A DNA stretch of 64,000 nucleotides from Xenorhabdus bovienii SS-2004 (GTDB lineage: Bacteria; Pseudomonadota; Gammaproteobacteria; Enterobacterales; Enterobacteriaceae). Below are positions 30,152-39,513 of this stretch, one piece after another. Below the pieces are notes generated by a model that ran no database searches, had not been told where the DNA came from, and worked only from the letters and a program-made list of their open reading frames with translations. The stretch spans positions 186,001 to 250,000 of the forward strand of contig NC_013892.1 in NCBI RefSeq assembly GCF_000027225.1. Reading direction: 5' to 3'. A program made the position numbers and the translations under genes. Within the stretch, counting starts at the first letter, position 1. Every line of letters begins with the position of its first letter.

Positions 30152-31747
30152 TTAAGGTCTTTCTGTGTCAATTTTTCCTTGCCAAATTTTCCCATAATAT
30201 TTAGTTCCAGAGTTTCCTGGGTCAGATGGATCATAAGCATAATAGTCAAAATAGATGTTTCCAGCAGAACTATTAGGATATGACTCTATATTATTTAGAT
30301 AATCAATAGGAATCTCAAATATATGTGTTGCTGTATGACTGCTGTGTGGAACAGGGGTTGCAGGCATAGTAATAACTTTAAATGAATGTTGAAATTGTTT
30401 GTTATAAGAATCTATATATAATGTCACTACAACATTATAACCCAGTGGTACTTTGGTTTTGTCAGTAATATCATTAGTCCCTTCTATTTCAATAAATAAC
30501 GCTGTGCTTTTTTTCTTATTAGAATCATGAGATATAGAGAAATAATTTATTAAATCACCTTGATGGATTAGAGCCGTTCCTTGTGAAGCACCAAAACTAG
30601 AATAAACAACACATGGATCGTAAATCCTATTGATATCATCAAGAGGTGCGCTCTTACCTCCTCCACTGTAGGTGAATCCTAGTGATGCTGATTTTTTTAT
30701 TTTTGCATCATGTGTAACAACGATATAAGATAATTCAATATTTTCATTTTTGGGTATAATCGAGTAAGGTAAATCAATAAAATAATTACCTAGATTATTT
30801 TTATTTTCAACAATGATTTTTTGATTTGAGTAACTCCCATTGACATAGAATAATATAGTATCATTTCTATTTGGATGATTGTATGGATCAACTTCAACAG
30901 AAAAAGTTGTTGAATCAGGGTCTCCTATTAACGCACCATCTGATACTTCTAGAATAGAGGGAGGGGCTAAAAAATCAGTATTAATATTTGATAGATTACC
31001 CGGATTAGTTGGATCATCATCAATAACAAATAAACTGTTTTTTGATAGTTGAAAACTTTGTGTGTCAGTTACTCTGGCTTGTAAATTAAGTATAAATTCG
31101 GTATTGTTATCCGGATATACATAAAAAACAACCATACCATCTTGTTCTGTTTCTAAATAAAAAACTGGTCTGTTATATAAGGTTTTTTTTGTTATTTCAG
31201 ATGACTGACTTTTATTTTCTCTGAAAGTTCTAACATTATCTAAACTAGTATTATGATCTGACATTATAGTGATAGGAATTCCAGATACACTTTGACCACC
31301 GTTTTTAGCTTTTATTGTGGCAAAAACTTTAGAGTATATTTTACCAGTTGGTGGAATATTAGAACTAACATTTTCTACTTTAGTTATGGCATTTAAATAT
31401 TCATTTCCAAAGGTAAGGGATAATGAGTTATTGTCTATTTCCACAACAGTATAACTAAAAGATGTTGTAAGAAATCCACTTGCATTATGAGGTACAATAT
31501 CAAAACTAACTGTACTTCGGTCTGCTAATTCTTTTTCAAGAGTAAATGCAATCTCTATTGAGCCTCCTGTCTGTATTGTATAACTAGGATGTACTGGCTT
31601 AAGATTAACTGATTTTATGATGTCAAATGAGGCATTAGGTGAAAAATTTCCTTCAGGAGTTTTTAAAAAAGTAATTGTCATTTTTAGTAATTGGACTTTG
31701 GCTATATTTGATTTTGTTGGTATTGATGAAATTATAGTATTTTCCAC
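30152..31747 (-). CDS. multi-domain Ig-like protein without signal peptide, paralogue C
   Basis: 531-aa member and first gene of the minus-strand operon. The start is GTG 31747, preceded by AGGAT at 8 bases. Landmarks: a hydrophilic N-terminus MENTIISS, PPTGKIYSKVFATIKAKN, TILFYVNGSY, YDPCVVYSSFG, IEGTNDITDKTKVPLG and a C-terminal GKIWQGKIDT. It is closest in layout to paralogues A and B at the other locus. The shared palindrome lies ~280 bases upstream in the matching orientation. No signal peptide or membrane helix is seen. Confidence 0.78.
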   Translation of the reverse strand: MENTIISSIPTKSNIAKVQLLKMTITFLKTPEGNFSPNASFDIIKSVNLKPVHPSYTIQTGGSIEIAFTLEKELADRSTVSFDIVPHNASGFLTTSFSYTVVEIDNNSLSLTFGNEYLNAITKVENVSSNIPPTGKIYSKVFATIKAKNGGQSVSGIPITIMSDHNTSLDNVRTFRENKSQSSEITKKTLYNRPVFYLETEQDGMVVFYVYPDNNTEFILNLQARVTDTQSFQLSKNSLFVIDDDPTNPGNLSNINTDFLAPPSILEVSDGALIGDPDSTTFSVEVDPYNHPNRNDTILFYVNGSYSNQKIIVENKNNLGNYFIDLPYSIIPKNENIELSYIVVTHDAKIKKSASLGFTYSGGGKSAPLDDINRIYDPCVVYSSFGASQGTALIHQGDLINYFSISHDSNKKKSTALFIEIEGTNDITDKTKVPLGYNVVVTLYIDSYNKQFQHSFKVITMPATPVPHSSHTATHIFEIPIDYLNNIESYPNSSAGNIYFDYYAYDPSDPGNSGTKYYGKIWQGKIDTERP

Positions 31748-31862
31748 TGTATAATCCTATGATTTATAATTAAATAACAATGTTAATTTGTATTGTTTTC
31801 GGTAAAAGATTCACTATGTTTACATATTAATTTATATTAATGCACTGAATCTCATAAAGATC

Positions 31863-31891
31863 CCTTACTCCTCGCTCAGTGGGGAGTAAGG
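31863..31891. repeat. inverted repeat upstream of the Ig-like operon
   Basis: CCTTACTCC and GGAGTAAGG form a 9-bp stem with an 11-base loop and no T-run, so terminator function is doubtful. It may be a leftover transposon end. Confidence 0.35.
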
Positions 31892-32023
31892 AAGTGTCCT
31901 GTAATTTTGAAATGTTATTAGATATTAAAATATTTTCAGCAGTTTTTTATCTATAATCATTAGATAGCCAATTTTCTTGTTGACTAAATTATTCAATATT
32001 TATCTATTTGTATAATGAAAAAA

Positions 32024-32041
32024 AGTTATCAGTTGATAACT
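32024..32041 (-). promoter_or_regulatory. shared palindromic upstream element, copy 3 (Ig-like operon)
   Basis: AGTTATCA-GT-TGATAACT. On the minus strand it continues into TTTTTTCATTATA, so it reads TGATAACTTTTTTTCATTA against TGATAACTATTTTTCATTA at copies 1 and 2. It points toward the operon starting at 31747. Confidence 0.6.
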
Positions 32042-32215
32042 AAATACTATTGGTTAGGGGAAATTCTACATTGTTCGTAACTCAATTAAATATAAGTTCA
32101 TTGTAAAATTCTCTAAATAGCTGTTCCAAATAATAGATCACTTGCAGAGAACTCAATCCGAATTGGACGATCTGATTAATCGCTAAACCAAAAAAAGCAT
32201 CCATCGGACTGAGTT

Positions 32216-32566
32216 ATTCCAATCATCACATCGATACCGCGCAATGAGCGCCGTTTAATGCAAAAAACTATTCAGAAAACCCGCGATAAAATCATGCCCA
32301 AAGAATTATCGCCATACTCATGCTGTATCGCGGAGACACCGTCAGCTATGTCACGCGCTCGCGTGCAGTCGTTCTTCTGGCGCTCGCTGGATACACTTTA
32401 TGGCCTGGAAGGCTTGAAACCACTCTCTTCTGGTCGTCCACGACGTTGGCCATTTGAATTGATTTGTTCTTTGCTACGTCACCTTATTTCAGATTCTCCC
32501 GACGTATTGGGTTATCAACGCTCACGCGGGGTCATTGATATAATCAATTATAAATCAATGAGATAA
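32216..32566 (+). pseudogene. decayed IS630-type transposase (second IS630 lineage)
   Basis: Three frames together recall the IS630 transposase N-terminal region: PIITSIPRNERRLMQKTIQK, then (shifted) ILMLYRGDTVSYV, then GLEGLKPLSSGRPRRWPFEL and a final SDSPDVLGYQRSR. Frameshifts and an internal loss leave no functional product. It differs from the intact IS630 element nearby. Confidence 0.65.
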
Positions 32567-32580
32567 CCGGATGGTGTTCT

Positions 32581-32597
32581 GCTAATGCAACAGAACC
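32581..32597 (-). mobile_element. IS6-like terminal repeat remnant
   Basis: The complement reads GGTTCTGTTGCATTAGC, almost the same 14 bases as the IS6-like end at 35512-35525 (GGTTCTGTCGCATTA). It is a solo end without a transposase. Confidence 0.4.
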
Positions 32598-32645
32598 CTA
32601 AAAATAGCTTTTTAGATAAATCACCATACCCATAAAATAACTTTT

Positions 32646-32663
32646 AGTTATCAATTGATAATT
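32646..32663 (+). promoter_or_regulatory. shared palindromic upstream element, copy 4 (truncated invasin locus)
   Basis: AGTTATCA-AT-TGATAATT, followed by ATCTTTCATCA, matches the extended element at about 16 of 19 positions. It is oriented toward the invasin fragment at 33.9 kb and is probably the original upstream element of that gene, now separated from it by the IS. Confidence 0.5.
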
Positions 32664-32816
32664 ATCTTTCATCACAATAATAAAAATATTTTCTAATATT
32701 GAGGATTAGGCTGTTAATCATAATTTGATGTACTTTTGGGTGGTTATATATGTCATCATATATTTGTAAAATCATTGGTTTTTTTATCTTTATTTGTCCA
32801 TTATTTATGCCTTCTA

Positions 32817-33919
32817 TACCCGTCGTCATTGAAGATGCTTGATTTTTCATTTGTATCAGATCATGATTGCGCCCATGAAAATTAATCTAACAGATGCCCA
32901 AAAAGACGCCCTCGAATTGATGCATGATACGACTCGCGATGGACGAGTACGTGACCGCATCAAGGCCGTGCTTTTGGCCTCAGAAGGCTGGACTGCCCAG
33001 ATGATTGCTCAGGCTTTGCGGATCCATGAAAGTACGGTGAGCCGCCATCTGAAAGATTACTTCTCTGAGGAAAAACTCGCCCCTGAAAATGGGGGCTCTG
33101 AAAGCCGTTTGTCTGCCGAACAAACAACAGAATTAGTTGAGTATCTGATGGCAAATTTGATGCACACTACCGCACAAATTGTGGCCTATGTTCGGGCACG
33201 ATGGCAGGTGACTTTCACTGTCGCAGGAATGACGAAATGGCTTCACCGTCAAGGTTTCAGCTACAAGAAGCCAATGGGTGCTCCGCATAAATTTGATGCG
33301 GATAAACAGCAACAGTTTATTGAAACCTACAACGCGCTGAAAGAAGAATGTGGCCAGAATGCGCCTATTTTATTTATTGATGCGGTTCACCCGACCCTGT
33401 CCACAAAATTAAGTTATGGCTGGATGAAGAGCGGGCGGAAGCACGTCAAAGTGGTTGAAACCACAGGCAGTCGTACTCGACTCAACATCATGGGTGCCCT
33501 TAATTTACAACGGATTGAAGAGACTATTGTTCGTGAATATCCGACGATTAACGCGAAAAATGTCGTCCTTTTTTTCGGCTCAATCCGGGAAACCTATCCA
33601 CTTTCGCAAAAAATCCACATTATTCTGGATGGTGCGGGTTATCACCGTTCCGGAGTCGTCCAATTTTTTGCCGAGGTTTTGAATATTGAGTTGCACTACC
33701 TGCCGCCTTACAGCCCTAATCTCAACCCGATTGAGCGATTATGGAAGTATGTGAATGAGCAGGTACGAAACAATGTCTATTTTCCGGATACCAAAACATT
33801 CCGTGAAACGCTGCGCCACTTTTTTCATGTCACATTGCCAGAAAAAGCGAAAGAACTCACCACTCGGTTGACTGATAACTTCCAGATTTTAAAACCCGCA
33901 TCTTCAAGTTAATTGCGTA
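32817..33919 (+). mobile_element. IS630-family insertion sequence, copy 1 (1103 bp)
   Basis: Imperfect terminal repeats (left TACCCGTCGTCATTGAAGAT, right complement TACGCAATTAACTTGAAGAT) share TTGAAGATGC at their inner ends. TA dinucleotides flank both ends, as expected for IS630/Tc1 elements that duplicate TA. One full transposase gene is inside. Copy 2 at 55645-56747 is the same length in inverted orientation. Confidence 0.9.
32875..33912 (+). CDS. IS630-family transposase, copy 1
   Basis: 345-aa DDE transposase. The N-terminal half has a helix-turn-helix (MIAQALRIHESTVSRHLKDY) and a second winged region. The catalytic triad is visible as Asp in ILFIDAVHPT, Asp in HIILDGAGYHRS and Glu in YSPNLNPIERLWKY. 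ATG 32875 is preferred because MKINLTDAQKD is the usual start of this lineage; upstream TTG and ATG codons are in frame. The protein encoded by copy 2 is identical, so the element moved recently and is probably active. The stop lies within the right terminal repeat. Confidence 0.92.
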   Translation: MKINLTDAQKDALELMHDTTRDGRVRDRIKAVLLASEGWTAQMIAQALRIHESTVSRHLKDYFSEEKLAPENGGSESRLSAEQTTELVEYLMANLMHTTAQIVAYVRARWQVTFTVAGMTKWLHRQGFSYKKPMGAPHKFDADKQQQFIETYNALKEECGQNAPILFIDAVHPTLSTKLSYGWMKSGRKHVKVVETTGSRTRLNIMGALNLQRIEETIVREYPTINAKNVVLFFGSIRETYPLSQKIHIILDGAGYHRSGVVQFFAEVLNIELHYLPPYSPNLNPIERLWKYVNEQVRNNVYFPDTKTFRETLRHFFHVTLPEKAKELTTRLTDNFQILKPASSS

Positions 33920-33921
33920 TA

Positions 33922-35022
33922 GATTCAATTAATTTTAAACCCCTACCAATAGATTTTGAAATTGAAAGCATTGAAGTCACTAATTTTACTAGTCAGCACT
34001 CATTACCCGGTGATGGAAACAGTGCATATGAATACCGAGCTAAAATTATTAATAAAACAAATGGTAAAAAGATATCTAATTATTCATTTGATCCTAAGCA
34101 AGTGAATTGGAGTCGAGAACCCAAAAGAAGTCCTAAATTAGTAGATGAAAAAGATCTCGTTTTATTTGACCCAGAATTTACAACTAATAGCGAAGGTTAC
34201 TTAACAATAAAGCTAAAGAGTTTAGTTGGTATTAAAAATATTGAGGTTAATTTAAATATAACTTCACCACACGGTGACGTATCAAAGAATGCAAAATTGG
34301 TGGACTTTGAGGTTTCACCACAACCGGCGGGGCTTTTCATGTATAGAGAGGGTAAAAAAGACACAATTAATCTCTTCACTAAGGAGCAAGAAAGGCCATA
34401 TAACGCAGTTGGTACTTTACATAATGGAGAATTAAGAACAAAAGATAATAAACTTCTTAGTAATAGCGAAAATGGTAAATTAGTAAAAGTGCATGATTAT
34501 GAGTATGATGATCCAGATGGTATACTTTCGTATAATAATAAACACGATCCCAATTTTGCATTTGAAAACGTGGGAAAAGCAACAGTCAAAGCTCTAGTAC
34601 AAACATTAAACCGAGATAATGAAGTAGTTTATGAAAGATTATATGCATATAACTTCAATATACTTAGACTTTTTACCGCAATAGATCAAATGAATGACCC
34701 TTATGTTCCTGGGATAAGTAATATAAGCTGTGAGAGTGATAATAAGATGGGGGGTAAAACACCAAAATTAAGCGATGTTATAGGGCCAAAAACTCTTTCT
34801 GACGAATTTAGAAATGCTTTTTCATGGGGGTTATTTCACAGAGTACAATTACCTCATGATATAGATAAAAAGGATTTTGCTAAGTTTGCAATAATAGATG
34901 AAAACGCTCCTCCGAATAATCCCTATGCTCCATATTCTATTTATGATGCAGTACATGGTAACATAATTGATCCTACAAATTCGAATGTATTATTAATTTG
35001 CCTATGGAAACAAGGGGGGTAA
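33922..35022 (+). pseudogene. C-terminal fragment of a second invasin, truncated by IS630
   Basis: ~366 codons that align with the last ~340 residues of the invasin at 1656-5441. INFKPLPIDFEIESIEV matches VSFVPLPANVEIKSIEV, and both have SWGLF near the tip and a terminal LLIC or FLIC cysteine. The beta-barrel, signal peptide and upstream Ig repeats are absent, and the frame opens only at a TTG inside the IS right end. It therefore cannot be exported as an adhesin. The reading frame is undamaged over 1.1 kb, so the loss is recent or the fragment serves as a recombination donor for the intact copy. Confidence 0.8.
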
Positions 35023-35232
35023 ATTATAATTAAATAACCTATACAAGATAGAATTATATCCAATAAATTTCGATTTTCAGTGCGGCGGCAAGAGAGTAGA
35101 TCTCAGGAGCATAGATAGGGTTGCGTTGCATTACGGGTTGAAAGTTATCAGAAAGTCGGTTGGCTGATTTTTTAGGCTGCTAGCAGATAGAATGGTTGTG
35201 CCGATGACAATCCTTGCCCGCATCGAGGACGT

Positions 35233-35525
35233 CTACCGCCGCTCCACGGTGCGCTTGTGTTGGCGTAACGCCTTATTCAGCAAAGAAATTAACCTAATGA
35301 CCCAGCGATAAAGGGTTGAATGATCAATGACAATACTCCGCTCAGCCATGATTTCTTCAAGATCGTGCAGGCTGGGCGCATAGTTCAGAAACCCCGGACG
35401 CATTGGGCAATAATATCAGTGGGATTATGCAAACGTTTGAACGTTTTTCAGATAGGAGAGTATGTCGGGTTCCATCCTGAGTTTTCACAACCATAAACCA
35501 AAATGCACGTTAATGCGACAGAACC
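35233..35525 (-). pseudogene. IS6-family transposase remnant with one terminal repeat
   Basis: The minus strand reads KRLHNPTDIIAQCVRG, then after a frameshift FLNYAPSLHDLEEIMAERS, then a final DHSTLYRWVIRLISLLNK, ending at TAG 35233. This is the N-terminal part of an IS6-type transposase. The complement of 35506-35525, GGTTCTGTCGCATTAACGTG, looks like the element's end. The catalytic domain is missing. Confidence 0.65.
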
Positions 35526-36182
35526 ATTAATTATCAAATAGTTATTTTCTTTTGCTAATAATGAGTTATCCCTCTTGATATTTGTGTTTAGATAAATGTG
35601 ATTAGATCTTTAAAATAATGAAAGTAGTATAAATCTATTTAATGGCCAATTAAAATAAACTATCACTACTGAATCTGAAAATTTCTTTCCTATTTGTTCA
35701 GTGTAAAAAATGAAATTATATTAAATTATATTTTGTTGATGACATCGATATTAACTCGTGCAAAGACATATAAATAACCCTGTAAACCACAAAAAGATAT
35801 TCTTACTATCCTTATTTTAAATATTGTTATTTCTTATAAAAACCGACTGAAATAATAATATTTTAAATTAATGATTTAGTTGATTTTAATTAGTTATCAC
35901 GATAGAAAAAATCTAGTGGTGCAAAGGTCAAACAGAGCAGGTATCATTAAGCCCACCGCAGAACTGTATCTTGTTGACGTTCTAGATGTACTGATTACAT
36001 CCTCTCATCATGGTATCTCTTCCTGTACAGACAAACTTCTAGGGTGATGAGCTTCACATTTATTTCACTCTGTAGATATAACGTGTAAAATAACAGCATA
36101 TTTGTGTTAGATGAATGCGCGTTGCGTTCTGCACGCTGTATCCGTTTAATATTTTCTCAAATAGTTAAAATGGTAAAAATAC
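35526..36182. other. gene-free AT-rich stretch before bipA
   Basis: No reading frame of substance is present. It contains a half copy of the shared element (AGTTATCA at 35892-35899) and, near its end, a weak sigma-70-like pair: TTGCGT at 36122 and TTTAAT at 36145, 17 bases apart. This pair could drive bipA. Confidence 0.4.
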
Positions 36183-38006
36183 TTGTCAATTAATAACTTA
36201 AGAAACATCGCCATCATCGCTCACGTCGACCATGGCAAAACCACGCTGGTTGATAAACTCTTGCAGCAGTCGGGTACATTTGGCGAACGCGCAGCAACGA
36301 CTGAGCGTGTAATGGATTCCAATGATCTGGAAAAAGAGCGTGGCATCACCATTCTTGCAAAAAACACCGCCATTAAATGGAATGATTACCGTATCAACAT
36401 CGTAGACACCCCAGGCCACGCCGACTTTGGTGGTGAAGTAGAGCGTGTGATGTCAATGGTTGACAGTGTGCTGTTGCTGGTTGATGCGATGGATGGCCCG
36501 ATGCCACAAACTCGCTTCGTAACCCAGAAAGCCTTTGCCCACGGCCTGAAACCTATCGTTGTTATCAACAAAGTTGACCGTCCTGGCGCACGTCCTGACT
36601 GGGTCGTCGATCAGGTATTTGACCTGTTCGTCAACTTGGGTGCAACTGATGAGCAACTGGACTTCCCGATCGTCTATGCTTCTGCACTAATGGGTATTGC
36701 TGGTAATGAACACACAGACATGGCGGAAGACATGACCCCGCTGTATCAGGCGATTGTTGATCACGTTGAACCGCCTAAAGTTGATCTGGATGGCCCATTC
36801 CAGATGCAAATCTCGCAGTTGGACTACAACAACTATGTTGGGGTTATCGGCATTGGCAGTATTAAGCGTGGTACTGTAAAACCAAACCAGACCATCACCA
36901 TCATTGACAGTGAAGGCAAAACCCGTAACGGTAAAGTCGGTAAAGTCTTCAGTCATCTGGGTTTGGATCGCATTGAATCAGCTCAGGCGGAAGCAGGCGA
37001 CATTATTGCGATTACCGGTCTGGGCGAGTTGAGTATCTCTGATACGCTGTGTGATACCAGTGCCGTTGAAGCTTTGCCAGCACTGGCGGTTGATGAACCT
37101 ACTGTCAGCATGTACTTCTGCGTAAACACCTCACCTTTCTGTGGTCGTGAAGGTAAATACGTGACTTCCCGCCAGATCCTTGATCGTCTGAGAAAAGAAC
37201 TGGTACACAACGTGGCACTGCGTGTTGAAGAAACCGAAGATCCAGATGCATTCCGCGTTGCAGGTCGTGGTGAACTGCACCTGTCCGTCCTGATTGAAAA
37301 CATGCGTCGTGAAGGCTTCGAGATGGGCGTTTCCCGTCCAAAAGTTATTTACCGTGAAATCGATGGCCGTAAGCAGGAACCATTCGAGCAGGTAACACTG
37401 GATATCGAAGAGCAACATCAGGGTGATGTGATGCAGGCTCTGGGTGAGCGTAAGGGCGAAATGCGTGACATGCTGCCAGATGGCAAGGGGCGTGTACGTC
37501 TGGATTACTCTATTCCAAGCCGTGGTTTGATCGGCTTCCGTACAGAGTTCATGACCATGACTTCCGGTACGGGTCTGCTCTATGCGACATTCAGTCATTA
37601 TGATGATATTCGTCCGGGTGAAATCGGTCGCCGTCAAAACGGTGTGATGATTTCTAACGGTCAGGGTAAAGCGGTTGCTTACGCACTGTATAGTTTGCAG
37701 GATCGCGGCAAGCTGTTCCTCGGTCACGGTACGGAAGTTTATGAAGGCCAGATTATCGGTATTCACTCTCGTTCCAATGACCTGACTGTGAACTGCCTGA
37801 CAGGTAAGAAACTGACCAACGTTCGTGCATCAGGAACAGATGAAGCAACGACACTGTCTCCATATCTCAAGAAAACACTGGAGCAGGCGCTGGAATTTAT
37901 CGATGATGACGAGCTGGTTGAAGTGACTCCACAGTCGATTCGCCTGCGTAAACGCCATTTGACTGAAAATGATCGCCGTCGCGCAAATCGCGGCAAAGAA
38001 ATGTAA
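36183..38006 (+). CDS. bipA: ribosome-associated translational GTPase BipA/TypA
   Basis: EF-G-like GTPase that binds 70S ribosomes and supports 50S assembly and low-temperature or stress adaptation. 607 aa, the same length as E. coli BipA. G motifs: [34 protein letters not shown]. The BipA-specific C-terminal domain is complete ([20 protein letters not shown]). The start appears to be TTG 36183: it gives [17 protein letters not shown] in register with homologues, and the nearby ATG 36171 is out of frame and hits a stop after seven codons. No strong ribosome site is seen, suggesting weak initiation. Confidence 0.95.
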   Translation: MSINNLRNIAIIAHVDHGKTTLVDKLLQQSGTFGERAATTERVMDSNDLEKERGITILAKNTAIKWNDYRINIVDTPGHADFGGEVERVMSMVDSVLLLVDAMDGPMPQTRFVTQKAFAHGLKPIVVINKVDRPGARPDWVVDQVFDLFVNLGATDEQLDFPIVYASALMGIAGNEHTDMAEDMTPLYQAIVDHVEPPKVDLDGPFQMQISQLDYNNYVGVIGIGSIKRGTVKPNQTITIIDSEGKTRNGKVGKVFSHLGLDRIESAQAEAGDIIAITGLGELSISDTLCDTSAVEALPALAVDEPTVSMYFCVNTSPFCGREGKYVTSRQILDRLRKELVHNVALRVEETEDPDAFRVAGRGELHLSVLIENMRREGFEMGVSRPKVIYREIDGRKQEPFEQVTLDIEEQHQGDVMQALGERKGEMRDMLPDGKGRVRLDYSIPSRGLIGFRTEFMTMTSGTGLLYATFSHYDDIRPGEIGRRQNGVMISNGQGKAVAYALYSLQDRGKLFLGHGTEVYEGQIIGIHSRSNDLTVNCLTGKKLTNVRASGTDEATTLSPYLKKTLEQALEFIDDDELVEVTPQSIRLRKRHLTENDRRRANRGKEM

Positions 38007-38052
38007 TTTCACCGCTGCTTAATTGTGTGTGCAAATTGCGTATGAATAGCTT

Positions 38053-38080
38053 AGGGTGCTTCGGCACTCTGAGTTTTATT
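38053..38080 (+). terminator. probable bipA terminator
   Basis: AGGGTGC-TTCG-GCACTCT hairpin (one G-T pair) followed by GAGTTTTATT. Confidence 0.55.
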
Positions 38081-38263
38081 GGCGTTTCTTCCGATTAACC
38101 TCCACGCTATTAACCTGCCTGTACCTCTATTCAAAAAATTGTTAATTTTTTCAACAACTTTTAATCAAAAGCGTAATTTGTCTGTTTTTTTATCATTTCA
38201 CTCTTTTTTCTTAACAAAATTATGATAAAAGTACAAAACGACAATCGTCAGTCAGGAGGGATT

Positions 38264-38881
38264 ATGCTGTATATTTTCGATATGGGTAATGTGATTATTG
38301 ATATTGATTTTAAAAGAGTACTGGCTGTCTGGAGTAACCTGAGTGGAACACCACTGGCAACATTGACCACACGATTTTCAATGGGAGAGGCTTTTGAGCA
38401 ACATGAATGTGGGCAAATAACGGATACTGCGTTTGCAGAAGCGTTGTGCGATGAAATGGAGGTCTCGCTCAGTTTTGAACAGTTCACAGAAGGCTGGCAT
38501 GCGCTCTTTATTGATGTCAGACAGGATGTTATTGAACTGATGAATAAATTGCGTGAACAGGGACATCGAGTTGTTGTACTGTCAAATACAAACCGCCTGC
38601 ATTTTGATTATTGGCCACATCATTACCCTGAGATTGCAGCATCTACAGATTTCCTTTATTTATCCCAAGATCTGGGCATGCGCAAACCGAATTCTGACAT
38701 TTTTAAATACGTGCTTGGAGCAGAAGGTGTGACCGCTGTACAGGCTGTATTTTTTGATGATGTTTTGGTAAATGTTGAAGCTGCAAGAAAAATAGGCATC
38801 AATGCTATTCATGTGACTGACAGGAGCGTGATTCCTGATTACTTTAAGGCACATGATTTCTCCCTTCCCTCAGAAACGTAA
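38264..38881 (+). CDS. yihX: HAD-superfamily sugar phosphatase (alpha-glucose-1-phosphatase)
   Basis: Cytoplasmic HAD phosphatase; E. coli YihX hydrolyses alpha-D-glucose-1-phosphate. 205 aa from ATG 38264, which has GGAGGG before it and gives MLYIFDMGNVIIDIDF, the family N-terminus; the in-frame ATG 38222 is rejected. Motif I is FDMGN, motif II LSNTNRLH, motif III lies around MRKPNSDIF, and motif IV is FFDDV. In E. coli yihY lies between yihX and dtd; it is absent here, where dtd follows after ~80 bases. Confidence 0.92.
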   Translation: MLYIFDMGNVIIDIDFKRVLAVWSNLSGTPLATLTTRFSMGEAFEQHECGQITDTAFAEALCDEMEVSLSFEQFTEGWHALFIDVRQDVIELMNKLREQGHRVVVLSNTNRLHFDYWPHHYPEIAASTDFLYLSQDLGMRKPNSDIFKYVLGAEGVTAVQAVFFDDVLVNVEAARKIGINAIHVTDRSVIPDYFKAHDFSLPSET

Positions 38882-38962
38882 CTTCTTCTGCCCTTGCCGA
38901 GGCGGTTTACCTCACTTTCCTTGCCCGTTTTGGGCAAGGATGACATGGATAACAGACAAAAA

Positions 38963-39400
38963 ATGATTGCATTAATTCAGCGCGTAACACAGGCGAAGGT
39001 TGTTGTTGAAGATGAAACTATTGGGGAAATTGAGCAGGGACTGCTGGTTTTACTCGGCGTTGAGAAAGAAGATAACCAGCAAAAAGCGCAGCGTTTATGT
39101 GAAAAAGTAATGGGGTATCGGGTATTCAGTGATGAGCAGGGAAAAATGAATCTGAATGTGCAGCAGGCTAATGGTAGTTTGCTGGTCGTTTCCCAATTTA
39201 CCTTGGCTGCAGATACCCAAAAAGGTTTAAGGCCGAGTTTTTCTGGCGGTGCTGAACCGCAAAAAGCAGATGAATTTTATCGCTATTTTGTTGAACAGTG
39301 CCGTGTAACTGGTGTAAAAACAGAAACGGGGCAATTTGCCGCAGACATGAAAGTGAGTCTGATAAATGATGGGCCGGTGACTTTTTGGTTGCAGGTATGA
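38963..39400 (+). CDS. dtd: D-aminoacyl-tRNA deacylase
   Basis: Removes D-amino acids (and Gly from tRNA-Ala) misattached to tRNA; cytoplasmic dimer. 145 aa from ATG 38963, exactly the family length. The two active-site motifs are present: SQFTLAAD and the C-terminal [12 protein letters not shown] 38945 (MDNRQKM) has a better ribosome site (AAGGA four bases upstream), so a six-residue extension is possible. Confidence 0.93.
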   Translation: MIALIQRVTQAKVVVEDETIGEIEQGLLVLLGVEKEDNQQKAQRLCEKVMGYRVFSDEQGKMNLNVQQANGSLLVVSQFTLAADTQKGLRPSFSGGAEPQKADEFYRYFVEQCRVTGVKTETGQFAADMKVSLINDGPVTFWLQV

Positions 39401-39513
39401 TGTGCAGACTCACTTCAACAGAGTGACTGGTATAACAAGAAAAAAACTCATCGTTTGCTGCATGCGCTCTCCTGACTACACATGACAACACGTATAAACA
39501 AGGGGTTGTTCCT

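Noticed and set aside
32662..32850. Minus-strand frame of 62 codons running out of IS630 copy 1 (EGINNGQIKIKKPMILQ...)
   Set aside because: Its start lies inside the IS, it overlaps a copy of the shared palindrome, and no partner exists beyond the IS. Chance in AT-rich DNA is likelier than a gene fragment.
37131..37766. 211-codon minus-strand frame inside bipA
   Set aside because: Antisense of the GTPase gene; no independent signals.
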